DNA of 36,761 nt from Actinomycetes bacterium (lineage in GTDB: Bacteria; Auribacterota; JAJCYG01), in NCBI GenBank assembly GCA_029263055.1, contig JAJCYG010000078.1:1-36761 (forward strand). Reading direction: 5' to 3'. How positions within the stretch are numbered: the stretch's first letter is position 1; each line of letters opens with the position of its first letter. Below the pieces are notes generated by a model. It had not been told where the DNA came from, did no database searches, and worked only from the letters and a program-made list of their open reading frames with translations. A program made the position numbers and the translations under genes. Below, piece by piece: positions 1 to 5,766 of the stretch.

Positions 1-324
1 ATTGAGGCTCTGGATGCAAGCACGTTGGGGTGGTCTGGGTTGGACCTCCCTGAGGAAGCGGCTACGACGGCGCCTCTTTCGGAGATACCCACGCTCCGCA
101 CCCTGGTGATCCAAGGGAAGAACTGCGTGTCGGCGCTCAATGAGTACGCGCAGCAACACGGTGTTGAGATGCCGCGTTACGACCACTTTGGTGCAGGTCC
201 GTTTCAATGCACCTGCTATTTCGCTGGTCGCGAAGTGGGCTCACAAGAGAACCAACGAACGAAGAATGATGCGAAGCACGATGCAGCGGAACAGATGCTG
301 GCAGTCCTGCGGGGGCAACAGTGA
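1..324 (+). CDS. dsRNA-binding domain protein, cut by left edge
   Basis: The reading frame is open from base 1, so the gene probably begins outside the window; a TTG at 25 is the only initiator-like codon near the edge and has no convincing ribosome site. The last ~65 residues match the double-stranded RNA-binding fold: helix 1 CVSALNEYAQQHG, the strand region MPRYDHFGAGPFQCTC, YFAGREVGSQ, then the helix 2 signature TKNDAKHDAAEQML (the family's Lys-x-x-Ala-Lys-x-x-Ala-Ala). In bacteria this domain is normally the C-terminus of RNase III; here no RNase III catalytic sequence is visible, though it could lie upstream. Role inferred: binding structured RNA, as a regulator, RNase III subunit or dsRNA-shielding protein. 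The stop overlaps the next start (GTGA). Confidence 0.75.
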   Translation: MEALDASTLGWSGLDLPEEAATTAPLSEIPTLRTLVIQGKNCVSALNEYAQQHGVEMPRYDHFGAGPFQCTCYFAGREVGSQENQRTKNDAKHDAAEQMLAVLRGQQ

Positions 325-821
325 GACGAGTGATCCTCGAATCCCCCTACGGCAGCGACGACCCCGATGTTGTCGCTGAGAACGTCAAGTACGCTCGCGC
401 GTGCATGCAGGACTGTCTCGTGAACCGCGGCGAAGCGCCATACGCCAGCCACCTGCTATACACCCAGGATGGCGTCCTGGACGACCGCGATCCGGAGTCA
501 CGTACGCTCGGCATCGAGGCTGGCTTGGCGTGGGGAGAAGAAGCCAAGGCCACCGTGGTATACACGGACCGGGGCATCACGGATGGCATGCGCAAGGGCA
601 TCGAGCGCGCGAAGAAAGAGGGACGTCTGGTAGAGTACCGCCAGCTTTGGGTGCGCCCTGACTGCAACCACGACTGGCAGCCCCTCCCCACTTACTACAT
701 GTCAGATGCCACTGAGCGCCGCGCCGTACCGTGGGAGTGGTGCTTCAAGTGTGGGGCCGTCCACCACGATATGCTGGGCGACCGTAATCCAGAACCAAAG
801 GAAGGCAACGATGGCACGTAA
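321..821 (+). CDS. DUF7768 family phage protein
   Basis: 166 residues from a GTG that overlaps the upstream stop. The N-terminal 110 residues follow the DUF7768 pattern: RRVILESPY at the start, then NVKYARACMQDCL, GEAPYASHLLYTQ, GVLDD, GIEAGLAWG and VVYTDRGITDGM. This family is common in phages and mobile elements and has a fold similar to nucleoside 2-deoxyribosyltransferases, but no substrate is established. The C-terminus adds a Trp/Cys-rich segment (PDCNHDWQPLP and WCFKCGAVHHD) that could be a small metal-binding tail. Translationally coupled to both neighbours. Confidence 0.8.
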   Translation: MRRVILESPYGSDDPDVVAENVKYARACMQDCLVNRGEAPYASHLLYTQDGVLDDRDPESRTLGIEAGLAWGEEAKATVVYTDRGITDGMRKGIERAKKEGRLVEYRQLWVRPDCNHDWQPLPTYYMSDATERRAVPWEWCFKCGAVHHDMLGDRNPEPKEGNDGT

Positions 822-1263
822 AGGAACCACTCGACGCAGCGTGAGCGTCAAAGGCGTCACCTACGCTCGCATGAAGATTCACGCGGTGGATACCGGTCGC
901 TCTGTATCCGACCTCGCAGAGGAATGGGCCAACGCGGAGATGGACAAACTCGGCATCCGTACCTTCACCAAAGAAGAGGCCGAGAGCATGCGCCCGAAGA
1001 ACGGCGGTGCACCACTCGTCCACCCTCACAAGCGCGCCAATGCGGTGACACCGAAAGCCGCAGCACCAGTGGCTGCCCCCGAGAAGGTGACGCCGAAAGT
1101 ACCCACGCCGAAAGCAGAACTCCCGAAGAGTGCTGGGGTAGTTGAAGCTCGGGCAGAAGAGGTGGACGTTCCGCCCCGCAAGGCGCGTCCAGCGAAAGAG
1201 CCCACCCTGGCTCCGGCCCCACCCAAGGAGCCGCCCCGCGGCGGAGGAGTGCACTCGTTTTGA
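811..1263 (+). CDS. RHH-like N-terminus with Lys/Pro/Ala-rich tail
   Basis: 150 residues from the ATG at 811, inside the end of the upstream gene. An in-frame extension upstream to 706 overlaps DUF7768 coding and is rejected. Residues 1-45 are basic and look like a ribbon-helix-helix segment (RRSVSVKGVTYARMKIHAV followed by GRSVSDLAEEWANAEMDKLG), a fold that usually binds DNA as a dimer. From about residue 65 the chain is low-complexity, with repeated TPK/APEK/LPK units rich in lysine, proline and alanine, resembling histone H1-like tails. Probable role: DNA-binding regulator or DNA-compacting protein (inference). Confidence 0.6.
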   Translation: MARKGTTRRSVSVKGVTYARMKIHAVDTGRSVSDLAEEWANAEMDKLGIRTFTKEEAESMRPKNGGAPLVHPHKRANAVTPKAAAPVAAPEKVTPKVPTPKAELPKSAGVVEARAEEVDVPPRKARPAKEPTLAPAPPKEPPRGGGVHSF

Positions 1264-1562
1264 TCGAAATACCCATCTCAGGTGACCGCCTGAAAAATGC
1301 CCGCGTGGAAATATCCATGCTCTCCGACGATGCGCTCGTCTACCTACTCGGCCTCGCGGTGATCTCAATCAACGAAGCGGTAGACGGCGAACAGTCCCCA
1401 GACGCCAAGAAGGAACTACTTCTGCTGACGGAGTGCCTTCAAGGGCCATCCCCCGTTATGCCGAGCCATGTCCCACCCGAGATGATGCAGAAGGCGCTCC
1501 ACATTCTCTCATCGCTCCTCGACCACGTCCCCAACAGGCACCAACCAACATGGGCCCAGTGA
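1260..1562 (+). CDS. hypothetical protein
   Basis: 100 residues starting at a TTG that overlaps the previous stop. Mostly helical in appearance (LSDDALVYLLGLAVISINEAV, split here by function: a hydrophobic helix followed by an acidic stretch). No family recognised. It lies in a run of translationally coupled genes between the RHH-like protein and the methyltransferase. Confidence 0.55.
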   Translation: MIEIPISGDRLKNARVEISMLSDDALVYLLGLAVISINEAVDGEQSPDAKKELLLLTECLQGPSPVMPSHVPPEMMQKALHILSSLLDHVPNRHQPTWAQ

Positions 1563-1741
1563 GTTTACCTTGCGCAGTGCGGCATGAAGGCGACGGAGTA
1601 GGCATGGCACTTCGGAGTCGCATGGAAGTCGGTGGCACGTGGATTGTGCTACCCGGTATCGAGGTGGAAGAATGGCTCGTAGAATGGCCCGACGGTTCGC
1701 GAACGTGGGAGAAGCGTACGGAACTGAGGGTGTTGCAGTGA
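1550..1741 (+). CDS. small hypothetical protein
   Basis: 63 residues from the ATG at 1550, which overlaps the end of the previous gene by 13 bases; the open frame reaches back to 1433 but that part is a shadow. The second half (GGTWIVLPGIEVEEWLVEW, then PDGSRTWEKRTEL) reads as a compact beta-rich domain. No known function. Its TGA overlaps the GTG of the methyltransferase, so the two are probably co-translated. Confidence 0.55.
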   Translation: MGPVSLPCAVRHEGDGVGMALRSRMEVGGTWIVLPGIEVEEWLVEWPDGSRTWEKRTELRVLQ

Positions 1742-2427
1742 GCGCGTCGTACAGCACGTCGAAGATGGACGCGGTCGAGTTCCTGCGGCAGCTACCCGAC
1801 GCCTCAGTGGACCTCGTGGTGACCGACCCGGCGTACGAGTCGCTGGAGAAGCACCGCAAGGTGGGCACCACCACGCGGCTCAAGCACAGCAAAGCGTCCA
1901 GCAACGATTGGTTCAAGATCTTCCCGAACGACCGCTTCCCGGAGTTCCTCGCCGAGGTGTTCCGGGTGCTGAAGAAGAATCGGCACTTCTACATGCTGTG
2001 CGATCAGGAGACGATGTTTGTGGCCAAGCCCATGGGGGAGGAAGCCGGTTTCAAGTTTTGGAAGGGCATCGTGTGGGATAAGCTCCGGATTGGCATGGGG
2101 TATCATTACCGGTCCAAGCACGAGATGATCCTGTTCTTCGAGAAGGGCAAGCGCAAGCTCAACGACTTGAGCGTTCCGGACGTGGTTCCAGTCAAGCGCG
2201 TCCACGGTGGGTACCCGACGGAGAAGCCCGTGGAGCTACTCCGCATCCTCATAGAGAACAGCACGCAGCCGGGCGAACTTGTCGTGGACCCATTCATGGG
2301 CTCGGGCAGCACGGGCGTGGCTGCGGTGGGGACGGGGCGAGACTTCGCCGGGAGCGACATCTGCCAGGAAGCCATCGACATCACGGAGGACCGTTTGCTG
2401 CGGGCGTCTCTCGGGGAGGTTGGGTGA
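1738..2427 (+). CDS. beta-class DNA methyltransferase (N6-adenine or N4-cytosine)
   Basis: 229 residues from the GTG at 1738, chosen because it overlaps the preceding stop and because the family begins just before the MDAVEFLRQLP segment. Catalytic motif IV is DPAY (residues 30-33), an unusual variant of D/S/N-PP-Y/F/W. The SAM-binding motif I, DPFMGSGSTG, comes late (184-193). The order IV then I is that of beta-class methyltransferases such as CcrM-like enzymes. EKPVELLRILI precedes motif I, as usual. No partner nuclease is adjacent, so this is an orphan enzyme, probably protecting phage DNA from host restriction or regulating transcription. Acceptor base and target site cannot be read from sequence. 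Confidence 0.88.
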   Translation: MSASYSTSKMDAVEFLRQLPDASVDLVVTDPAYESLEKHRKVGTTTRLKHSKASSNDWFKIFPNDRFPEFLAEVFRVLKKNRHFYMLCDQETMFVAKPMGEEAGFKFWKGIVWDKLRIGMGYHYRSKHEMILFFEKGKRKLNDLSVPDVVPVKRVHGGYPTEKPVELLRILIENSTQPGELVVDPFMGSGSTGVAAVGTGRDFAGSDICQEAIDITEDRLLRASLGEVG

Positions 2428-2789
2428 TGACCCCGGAGTACATCACGACGTACGAGTTGGTCACCAACGGTGGACTCTTTCTCGGGGCCGCCGTCATGTG
2501 GGTGATGGAACGACGGTGGCGGTGCGCAGCGCAGAGACGCGAGAAGACCGAGTTTGACGCGCGCCTTGAGTTGGTGGTCGAGAAGAACTTGGAGATCGGC
2601 ATTCTCCGCAAGCGCATCGAGGGACTGGAGGAGGCCCTCCGCGGACACCCCTACTCCTCTCGAAACGCTCCGGCCGCGCCAACGACATGCGACCCTCTCG
2701 CTACGCGACCGACGGGGTATGGGTACGGTGGTGCGCAACATCCCCCAAACGTGACTCCTCCGCCGCCCACCATGAGGTTCGATGGGTGA
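2427..2789 (+). CDS. small membrane protein with coiled coil
   Basis: 120 residues from the ATG at 2427 (TGATG overlap with the methyltransferase; a GTG three bases earlier is also possible). Residues ~13-28 (TNGGLFLGAAVMWVMERR) form one probable membrane segment, followed by a charged heptad-like helix (LEIGILRKRIEGLEEAL) and a Pro/Gly/Tyr-rich disordered tail. The architecture is reminiscent of i-spanin or Rz-like proteins, but no lysis genes adjoin it and I make no such call. Confidence 0.55.
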   Translation: MTPEYITTYELVTNGGLFLGAAVMWVMERRWRCAAQRREKTEFDARLELVVEKNLEIGILRKRIEGLEEALRGHPYSSRNAPAAPTTCDPLATRPTGYGYGGAQHPPNVTPPPPTMRFDG

Positions 2790-3000
2790 CACAGAACCCA
2801 AAGAACATTCGTGTTGCGGCGCTCGACCTGCGGTTGTCGAGGGAGGCGTTGGGCTCGCAGTCGGGGAAACCGACGGGAAAGAAGTCTCCCTCATTGTCAC
2901 CGTAGGGTGCCATGAGGGCACGATGTTTTTATCCGAGGAAATGTGGCGGGAGATTGGGCGCCGTGGTGGCTGGACTGACAAGACTCAGAGGATTCGATAA
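2782..3000 (+). CDS. small hypothetical protein
   Basis: 72 residues, beginning 8 bases before the end of the upstream gene. Two cysteines (HSCCG) near the N-terminus. It ends -RIR-stop, with the last codons inside junction repeat copy 1, like the gene ends at 3429, 4191, 4535 and 4732. No family recognised. Confidence 0.55.
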   Translation: MGDTEPKEHSCCGARPAVVEGGVGLAVGETDGKEVSLIVTVGCHEGTMFLSEEMWREIGRRGGWTDKTQRIR

Positions 3001-3014
3001 TGGGCTTTATCGCA
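2993..3014. repeat. junction repeat copy 1 (palindromic)
   Basis: CGATAA (2995-3000), spacer TGGGCT, TTATCG (3007-3012): a perfect 6-bp inverted repeat with a 6-base spacer. The left arm encodes the Arg-stop of the upstream gene, and the next ATG begins at its last base. Confidence 0.75.
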
Positions 3015-3191
3015 CTCACGCCTCACGCCCTCGAACGACACCGAGATTATTGGAGTCGCTGTCGCTCTGCGAACGCCCTCGTGGGGTTTCCCCAGGATTT
3101 TGGGATTCCGAAGGAAGGACGTCCGCGCATGTTGGTGCGCGTTCCTCTTGGCGCAAACTTAGTGGTTCGCACACAGTGGAGGCTGCACTGA
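3000..3191 (+). CDS. small hypothetical protein
   Basis: 63 residues, TAATG-coupled to the previous gene; its first codons are inside junction repeat copy 1. The text (HALERHRDYWSRCRSANALV followed by a short beta-like C-terminus) shows no recognised domain. Basic protein. Confidence 0.5.
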   Translation: MGFIALTPHALERHRDYWSRCRSANALVGFPQDFGIPKEGRPRMLVRVPLGANLVVRTQWRLH

Positions 3192-3197
3192 CAGGGT

Positions 3198-3219
3198 GCG
3201 GGTAACAGGGTTTATGTCA
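3198..3219. repeat. junction repeat copy 2
   Basis: TGCGGGTAA, spacer CAGGGT, TTATGTCA. One base longer in the left arm than the consensus. The right arm contains the ATG of the next gene. Here the upstream stop lies just before the repeat rather than inside it. Confidence 0.7.
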
Positions 3220-3429
3220 CGCACTGAAAAGATGCGCCTGGAAGAGGCCCAGCAACACCTCCTCCAAGGCCGAGAAGGTCTGTTGGAAGCGCTTGACCGC
3301 GTGCGAGGAGAACGCGGCGGGTATCGTGGGGGAGTGCGCGAGAAGATCATCGGCGCGATGGAGTCAACCGACGACGCGCTCAACACACTCCTGCAAGGCG
3401 CCGCGCGTGAGGGCGCGCGGTTGCGATAA
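3214..3429 (+). CDS. small hypothetical helical protein
   Basis: 71 residues from the ATG at 3214, which sits in the right arm of junction repeat copy 2, as do the ATGs at 4200, 4544 and 4741; a GTG at 3196 is less likely. Strongly helical and charged (KMRLEEAQQHLLQGREGLLE). Ends -RLR-stop in repeat copy 3. No family recognised; N-terminus MSRTEK resembles the MSTNE starts downstream. Confidence 0.55.
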   Translation: MSRTEKMRLEEAQQHLLQGREGLLEALDRVRGERGGYRGGVREKIIGAMESTDDALNTLLQGAAREGARLR

Positions 3430-3443
3430 CTGTTCTTATCGCA
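3422..3443. repeat. junction repeat copy 3 (perfect palindrome)
   Basis: TGCGATAA (3422-3429), spacer CTGTTC, TTATCGCA (3436-3443): a perfect 8-bp inverted repeat with a 6-base spacer. The left arm carries the stop codon of the upstream gene; the next ATG is 14 bases further on. Confidence 0.85.
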
Positions 3444-3456
3444 CCTAGGTTACGAA

Positions 3457-3714
3457 ATGGACTTCATCGCACCCAAGACAAAACGCCTCCGAGAGGGCGC
3501 CCTGGTAGTAGGTGCGTTTATTTGCGGGTTGCTCGTTCCAGATTTCGGAAGCCCCACAGATTTTCAGGAGTGTCGTCAAAAGGCCATCGCGGATTACCAT
3601 AGCTGCGCTGCCCTTCCACTTGGGCGCATGTGTGACGTGACGGTGCGGATGGACATTGAAGCGTGCGCCTACATCTATCACGTCGGTGAGCCCGAGGAAA
3701 AACCACATGACTGA
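3457..3714 (+). CDS. small membrane-anchored Cys protein (paralogue of 29225-29485)
   Basis: 85 residues. A single hydrophobic segment near residues 13-29 (EGALVVGAFICGLLVPDF) is followed by a short exported-looking domain with spaced cysteines: FQECRQKAIADYHSC, then MCD and EACAY. The leftward gene at 29225-29485 has the same plan (membrane segment, then FKECRTTAFEHHVSC, CAQALEREVKIC). Four conserved cysteines could form disulphides outside the inner membrane. Function unknown. Confidence 0.6.
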   Translation: MDFIAPKTKRLREGALVVGAFICGLLVPDFGSPTDFQECRQKAIADYHSCAALPLGRMCDVTVRMDIEACAYIYHVGEPEEKPHD

Positions 3715-3997
3715 CTCCAAAGAAAAACTCGAATCGGAATACCCCGAGTGCGACAAACTACTTGCTGCCCAGGAAAGATCTCAAGCCTGCGGCGACTTCA
3801 TCGAGTGGCTCCGGGACGAGAAGAAGTTGGTACTGTGCGAGCAGATCCCCCGTCGTGGGTTGCCCACGGTGTACCGCCCTGCGTTCAATATCACGACCGA
3901 GCAGATACTCGCGGAGTTTTTCGGGATCGATTCCAAGAAGCTGGAAAAGGAACGGCGGGCGATGCTGGGCGCACTACGAGAGGGGAAACACCCGTGA
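3707..3997 (+). CDS. hypothetical protein
   Basis: 96 residues from the ATG at 3707, overlapping the upstream stop by 8 bases. The middle (FNITTEQILAEFFGIDSKKL) may form a small helix-turn-helix-like region, but no family match is evident. Cysteines at LVLCEQ and SQACGD. Stop overlaps the next ATG (GTGATG). Confidence 0.55.
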   Translation: MTDSKEKLESEYPECDKLLAAQERSQACGDFIEWLRDEKKLVLCEQIPRRGLPTVYRPAFNITTEQILAEFFGIDSKKLEKERRAMLGALREGKHP

Positions 3998-4191
3998 TGC
4001 CCACCAAAGCGCCTCGTGGCTGGACCTGGCGCCACTGTTGGTGGTGGGAGCGGATACCCCGCTACAAGCAGAACACTCCTCGCACTCCGGCCCTGCCGTC
4101 TCTACAGCCTCACCAGAAGGCGCTCATGTGGGCATTCGTGATTGGCGCCATCTACTCCCCACTCGTGTGCTCCATCGTGAGGCTGCGCTAA
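3997..4191 (+). CDS. small membrane protein
   Basis: 64 residues. Basic, Trp-rich N-terminus (GWTWRHCWWWERIPRYKQ) and one C-terminal hydrophobic segment (KALMWAFVIGAIYSPLVC), suggesting a tail-anchored protein with the N-terminus in the cytoplasm. Ends -VRLR-stop in repeat copy 4. No family recognised. Confidence 0.5.
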   Translation: MPTKAPRGWTWRHCWWWERIPRYKQNTPRTPALPSLQPHQKALMWAFVIGAIYSPLVCSIVRLR

Positions 4192-4205
4192 TGGGCTTTA
4201 TGTCA
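4184..4205. repeat. junction repeat copy 4
   Basis: TGCGCTAA, spacer TGGGCT (same spacer as copy 1), TTATGTCA. Upstream stop in the left arm, downstream ATG in the right arm. Confidence 0.75.
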
Positions 4206-4535
4206 ACCAACGAAACTAACGAAAACAACCGGCCTCAGACGATGCCAGCGCTTTTGGAAGACGCTTTGGAGCGACACAAAGGGGAGGAGAGCGGTCGGGC
4301 ACATTTCATCGAGCGCGAGGGGGACGCCGACATTTGCCGAGGGTGTTACTGCAAAATCGGCCCCGGAAAAGCTATCCCTTTTTGCGAGGCGTGTCAGTTT
4401 GACTGCAACGATGTTCGGTACGCCCTGTGTGCCGAGGTTTTGCGTCTGCGCGCTCTTGTAGACGAGGCAGACAACCTGCTCACCGAGTGGGATGGATTTC
4501 CTGGCGTAGATGCGTGGCGCGACAGGGTGCGATAA
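4200..4535 (+). CDS. putative zinc-binding hypothetical protein
   Basis: 111 residues starting MSTNET at the ATG in repeat copy 4 (an ATG nine bases earlier at 4191 would add three residues). A cysteine cluster CRGCYCKIG ... CEACQFDC about 20 residues apart is a likely zinc-binding knuckle pair, superficially like DksA/TraR-type phage zinc fingers. The C-terminus is helical (LCAEVLRLRALVDEADNLL). Ends -DRVR-stop in repeat copy 5. Could be a transcription-modulating zinc protein (inference). Confidence 0.55.
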   Translation: MSTNETNENNRPQTMPALLEDALERHKGEESGRAHFIEREGDADICRGCYCKIGPGKAIPFCEACQFDCNDVRYALCAEVLRLRALVDEADNLLTEWDGFPGVDAWRDRVR

Positions 4536-4549
4536 CAGGGCTTATGTCA
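4528..4549. repeat. junction repeat copy 5
   Basis: TGCGATAA, spacer CAGGGC, TTATGTCA. The homology to copy 2 extends left (ACAGGGTGCG) and right into MST-encoding sequence. Confidence 0.75.
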
Positions 4550-4732
4550 ACCAACGAAAAAGAACTACTCGACCGTGCGGCAACCATTCTTGATCGGGAG
4601 GTCCCTAGCTACGGCCGCGATTACGTGCTGGCCTGGTTTCAGGATTACTGGCGAGCGGGAGGTCAGGTCGCACGCCCCGAGCCTGGAGATCCTCTGTTTA
4701 CCGTGGGACAGGATGATCCCAAGGTGCGGTAA
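4544..4732 (+). CDS. small hypothetical protein
   Basis: 62 residues starting MSTNEKELL at the ATG in repeat copy 5; shares its first five residues with the 4200 gene through the repeat. Centre is aromatic-rich (YVLAWFQDYWRAGG). Ends -KVR-stop in repeat copy 6. No family recognised. Confidence 0.55.
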   Translation: MSTNEKELLDRAATILDREVPSYGRDYVLAWFQDYWRAGGQVARPEPGDPLFTVGQDDPKVR

Positions 4733-4746
4733 TAGTTCTTATGACA
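4725..4746. repeat. junction repeat copy 6
   Basis: TGCGGTAA, spacer TAGTTC (close to copy 3), TTATGACA. Upstream stop in the left arm, downstream ATG in the right arm. Confidence 0.7.
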
Positions 4747-5037
4747 CCCAGCGAAACCCAGAAGCCCGCGAGCGATCTTAGCCCCACGATGCTGCGGCTG
4801 CTTGTCGAGCAGTGCCGCCGAGGATGGTGGAGGTGGGAGCCAGCGGACCGGCCCCATCTCGCGACGTTCCGCTCCTTGGAGGCGCGCCGGCTTGTGTGGA
4901 GAAAGAATGTTGTGCCCATGTTCAAAGACATCCCGGGGGACCGCTACCCCATCTCGTTCGCCACCGAGGACGGCTGGGAGGAAGTTAAGTCTCTGGGGAT
5001 CGTCACCGGATGGAGCCGCCGTCCATTTTCGGAGTGA
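4741..5037 (+). CDS. hypothetical protein
   Basis: 98 residues from the ATG in repeat copy 6. Residues 17-60 (SPTMLRLLVEQCRRG, a Trp-rich turn, then ATFRSLEARRLVWRKN) have the helix-helix-recognition-helix pattern of a small winged-helix domain, but the match is weak. Last gene of the junction-repeat series. Confidence 0.55.
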   Translation: MTPSETQKPASDLSPTMLRLLVEQCRRGWWRWEPADRPHLATFRSLEARRLVWRKNVVPMFKDIPGDRYPISFATEDGWEEVKSLGIVTGWSRRPFSE

Positions 5038-5048
5038 TTAGGGCGCCG

Positions 5049-5339
5049 ATGAAACACACCTGCCACGTTCCGGGCTGCATCGCCTCATGTCCGCCGCGAC
5101 ATTTGTTCTGCGGGCCGCACTGGGCGATGGTCACGAGCGGGACGCAGCGCGAGGTCTACCGGACCGTGAAGCTCCGGGACAAGGGGCGCGTCAACGAGAC
5201 GTGGGCACCGTGGTGGCGCGCTCAGGCGAAAGCGACGGACGAAGTGCTCGTCAGGTTGTACCCTGGAGATCCCTGGGTGCCGAAACGTCTCGCCAAGGAA
5301 ATGAAGTTCGCAGACATTTTGGAAGCGACGACCCCGTGA
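5049..5339 (+). CDS. putative zinc-finger hypothetical protein
   Basis: 96 residues from the ATG at 5049. N-terminus CHVPGCIASCPPRHLFCGPH is Cys/His-rich and likely binds zinc; similar small proteins with C-x4-C...C-x2-H patterns occur in GC-rich phages with no assigned role. The remainder is basic and Trp-rich (ETWAPWWRAQAKATDEVL). Its end overlaps the next GTG start. Confidence 0.6.
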   Translation: MKHTCHVPGCIASCPPRHLFCGPHWAMVTSGTQREVYRTVKLRDKGRVNETWAPWWRAQAKATDEVLVRLYPGDPWVPKRLAKEMKFADILEATTP

Positions 5340-5545
5340 AACTGTTCGACATGTTCCGCCCCCGCAAGAACATCGGGCCTTCGGAGGTCCGTATCGGCCA
5401 CCGAATCCTGTGCTCCGACGGACGCGCGCGTGAGGTGCATGTCCTGGACTACACGCGGCGCGCCGAGGGCATCTACCGGTTCATGTTCACCGACGACCAC
5501 TGGATCGAGTACGGCCCCGGGCAGACAGCAAGGGTGATACGGTAG
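5336..5545 (+). CDS. small hypothetical protein
   Basis: 69 residues from a GTG overlapping the previous stop (GTGA). Beta-rich pattern (EVRIGHRILCSDGRAREVHV, YRFMFTDDHWIEY). No family recognised. Its last codons contain the extended -10 motif serving the next gene. Confidence 0.5.
   Translation: MKLFDMFRPRKNIGPSEVRIGHRILCSDGRAREVHVLDYTRRAEGIYRFMFTDDHWIEYGPGQTARVIR
5535..5543 (+). promoter_or_regulatory. extended -10 element, TGATACGGT
   Basis: TG-n-TACGGT ends six bases before the ATG at 5550, so transcription would begin at or next to the start codon (leaderless). The identical nonamer lies at 7376-7384 with the same spacing. No -35 match is evident. Confidence 0.45.
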
Positions 5546-5549
5546 CCCC

Positions 5550-5645
5550 ATGCCTGCAAACTACGCCCCCTGGGTCGCGGCAGGGTTAGCCCTGGCCGGC
5601 GCCACCTACCTCCACATCGCCTTCCGGAACTTGGCTCGGAAGTAG
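5550..5645 (+). CDS. 31-residue single-pass membrane peptide
   Basis: A very short gene: ATG at 5550, stop TAG at 5643. The peptide has one hydrophobic segment (WVAAGLALAGATYLHIAF) and a basic end (RNLARK), so it is predicted to sit in a membrane with its C-terminus in the cytoplasm or virion interior. It heads the block of membrane proteins and has its own promoter-like element. Comparable in size to the small membrane proteins of internal-membrane phages. Confidence 0.5.
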   Translation: MPANYAPWVAAGLALAGATYLHIAFRNLARK

Positions 5646-5648
5646 CTT

Positions 5649-5667
5649 GGCTCCCGGCGCCGGGGCC
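5649..5667. other. GC-rich hairpin between genes
   Basis: The 12-bp palindrome CCCGGCGCCGGG (5653-5664) flanked by GGC/GCC arms forms a strong hairpin just after the stop at 5645. No T-tract follows, so it is not a classical terminator; it may stabilise the upstream 3' end or bind a protein. Confidence 0.4.
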
Positions 5668-5747
5668 ACCCAGAAGTGTCCTTACTCCGGCTGAAGGCTG
5701 CTAAATCCTCAGTTGGGGGCGCCAACCTACCGGAGGTCGAAGTGCCC

Positions 5748-5756
5748 TGCTACCGT
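5748..5756 (+). promoter_or_regulatory. extended -10 element, TGCTACCGT
   Basis: TG-n-TACCGT ends ten bases before the ATG at 5767. Same TGnTAnnnT layout as the elements at 5535, 7376, 8959 and 17781; spacing is looser here. Confidence 0.35.
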
Positions 5757-5766
5757 AGGTGCGGTC

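Noticed and set aside
2106..2981. Leftward open frame of 291 codons overlapping the methyltransferase
   Set aside because: Antisense shadow of the methyltransferase and its coupled neighbours.
2993..4746. CRISPR-like array
   Set aside because: The repeats are 22-base junction palindromes separated by whole genes of varying length, with no short unique spacers and no cas genes.
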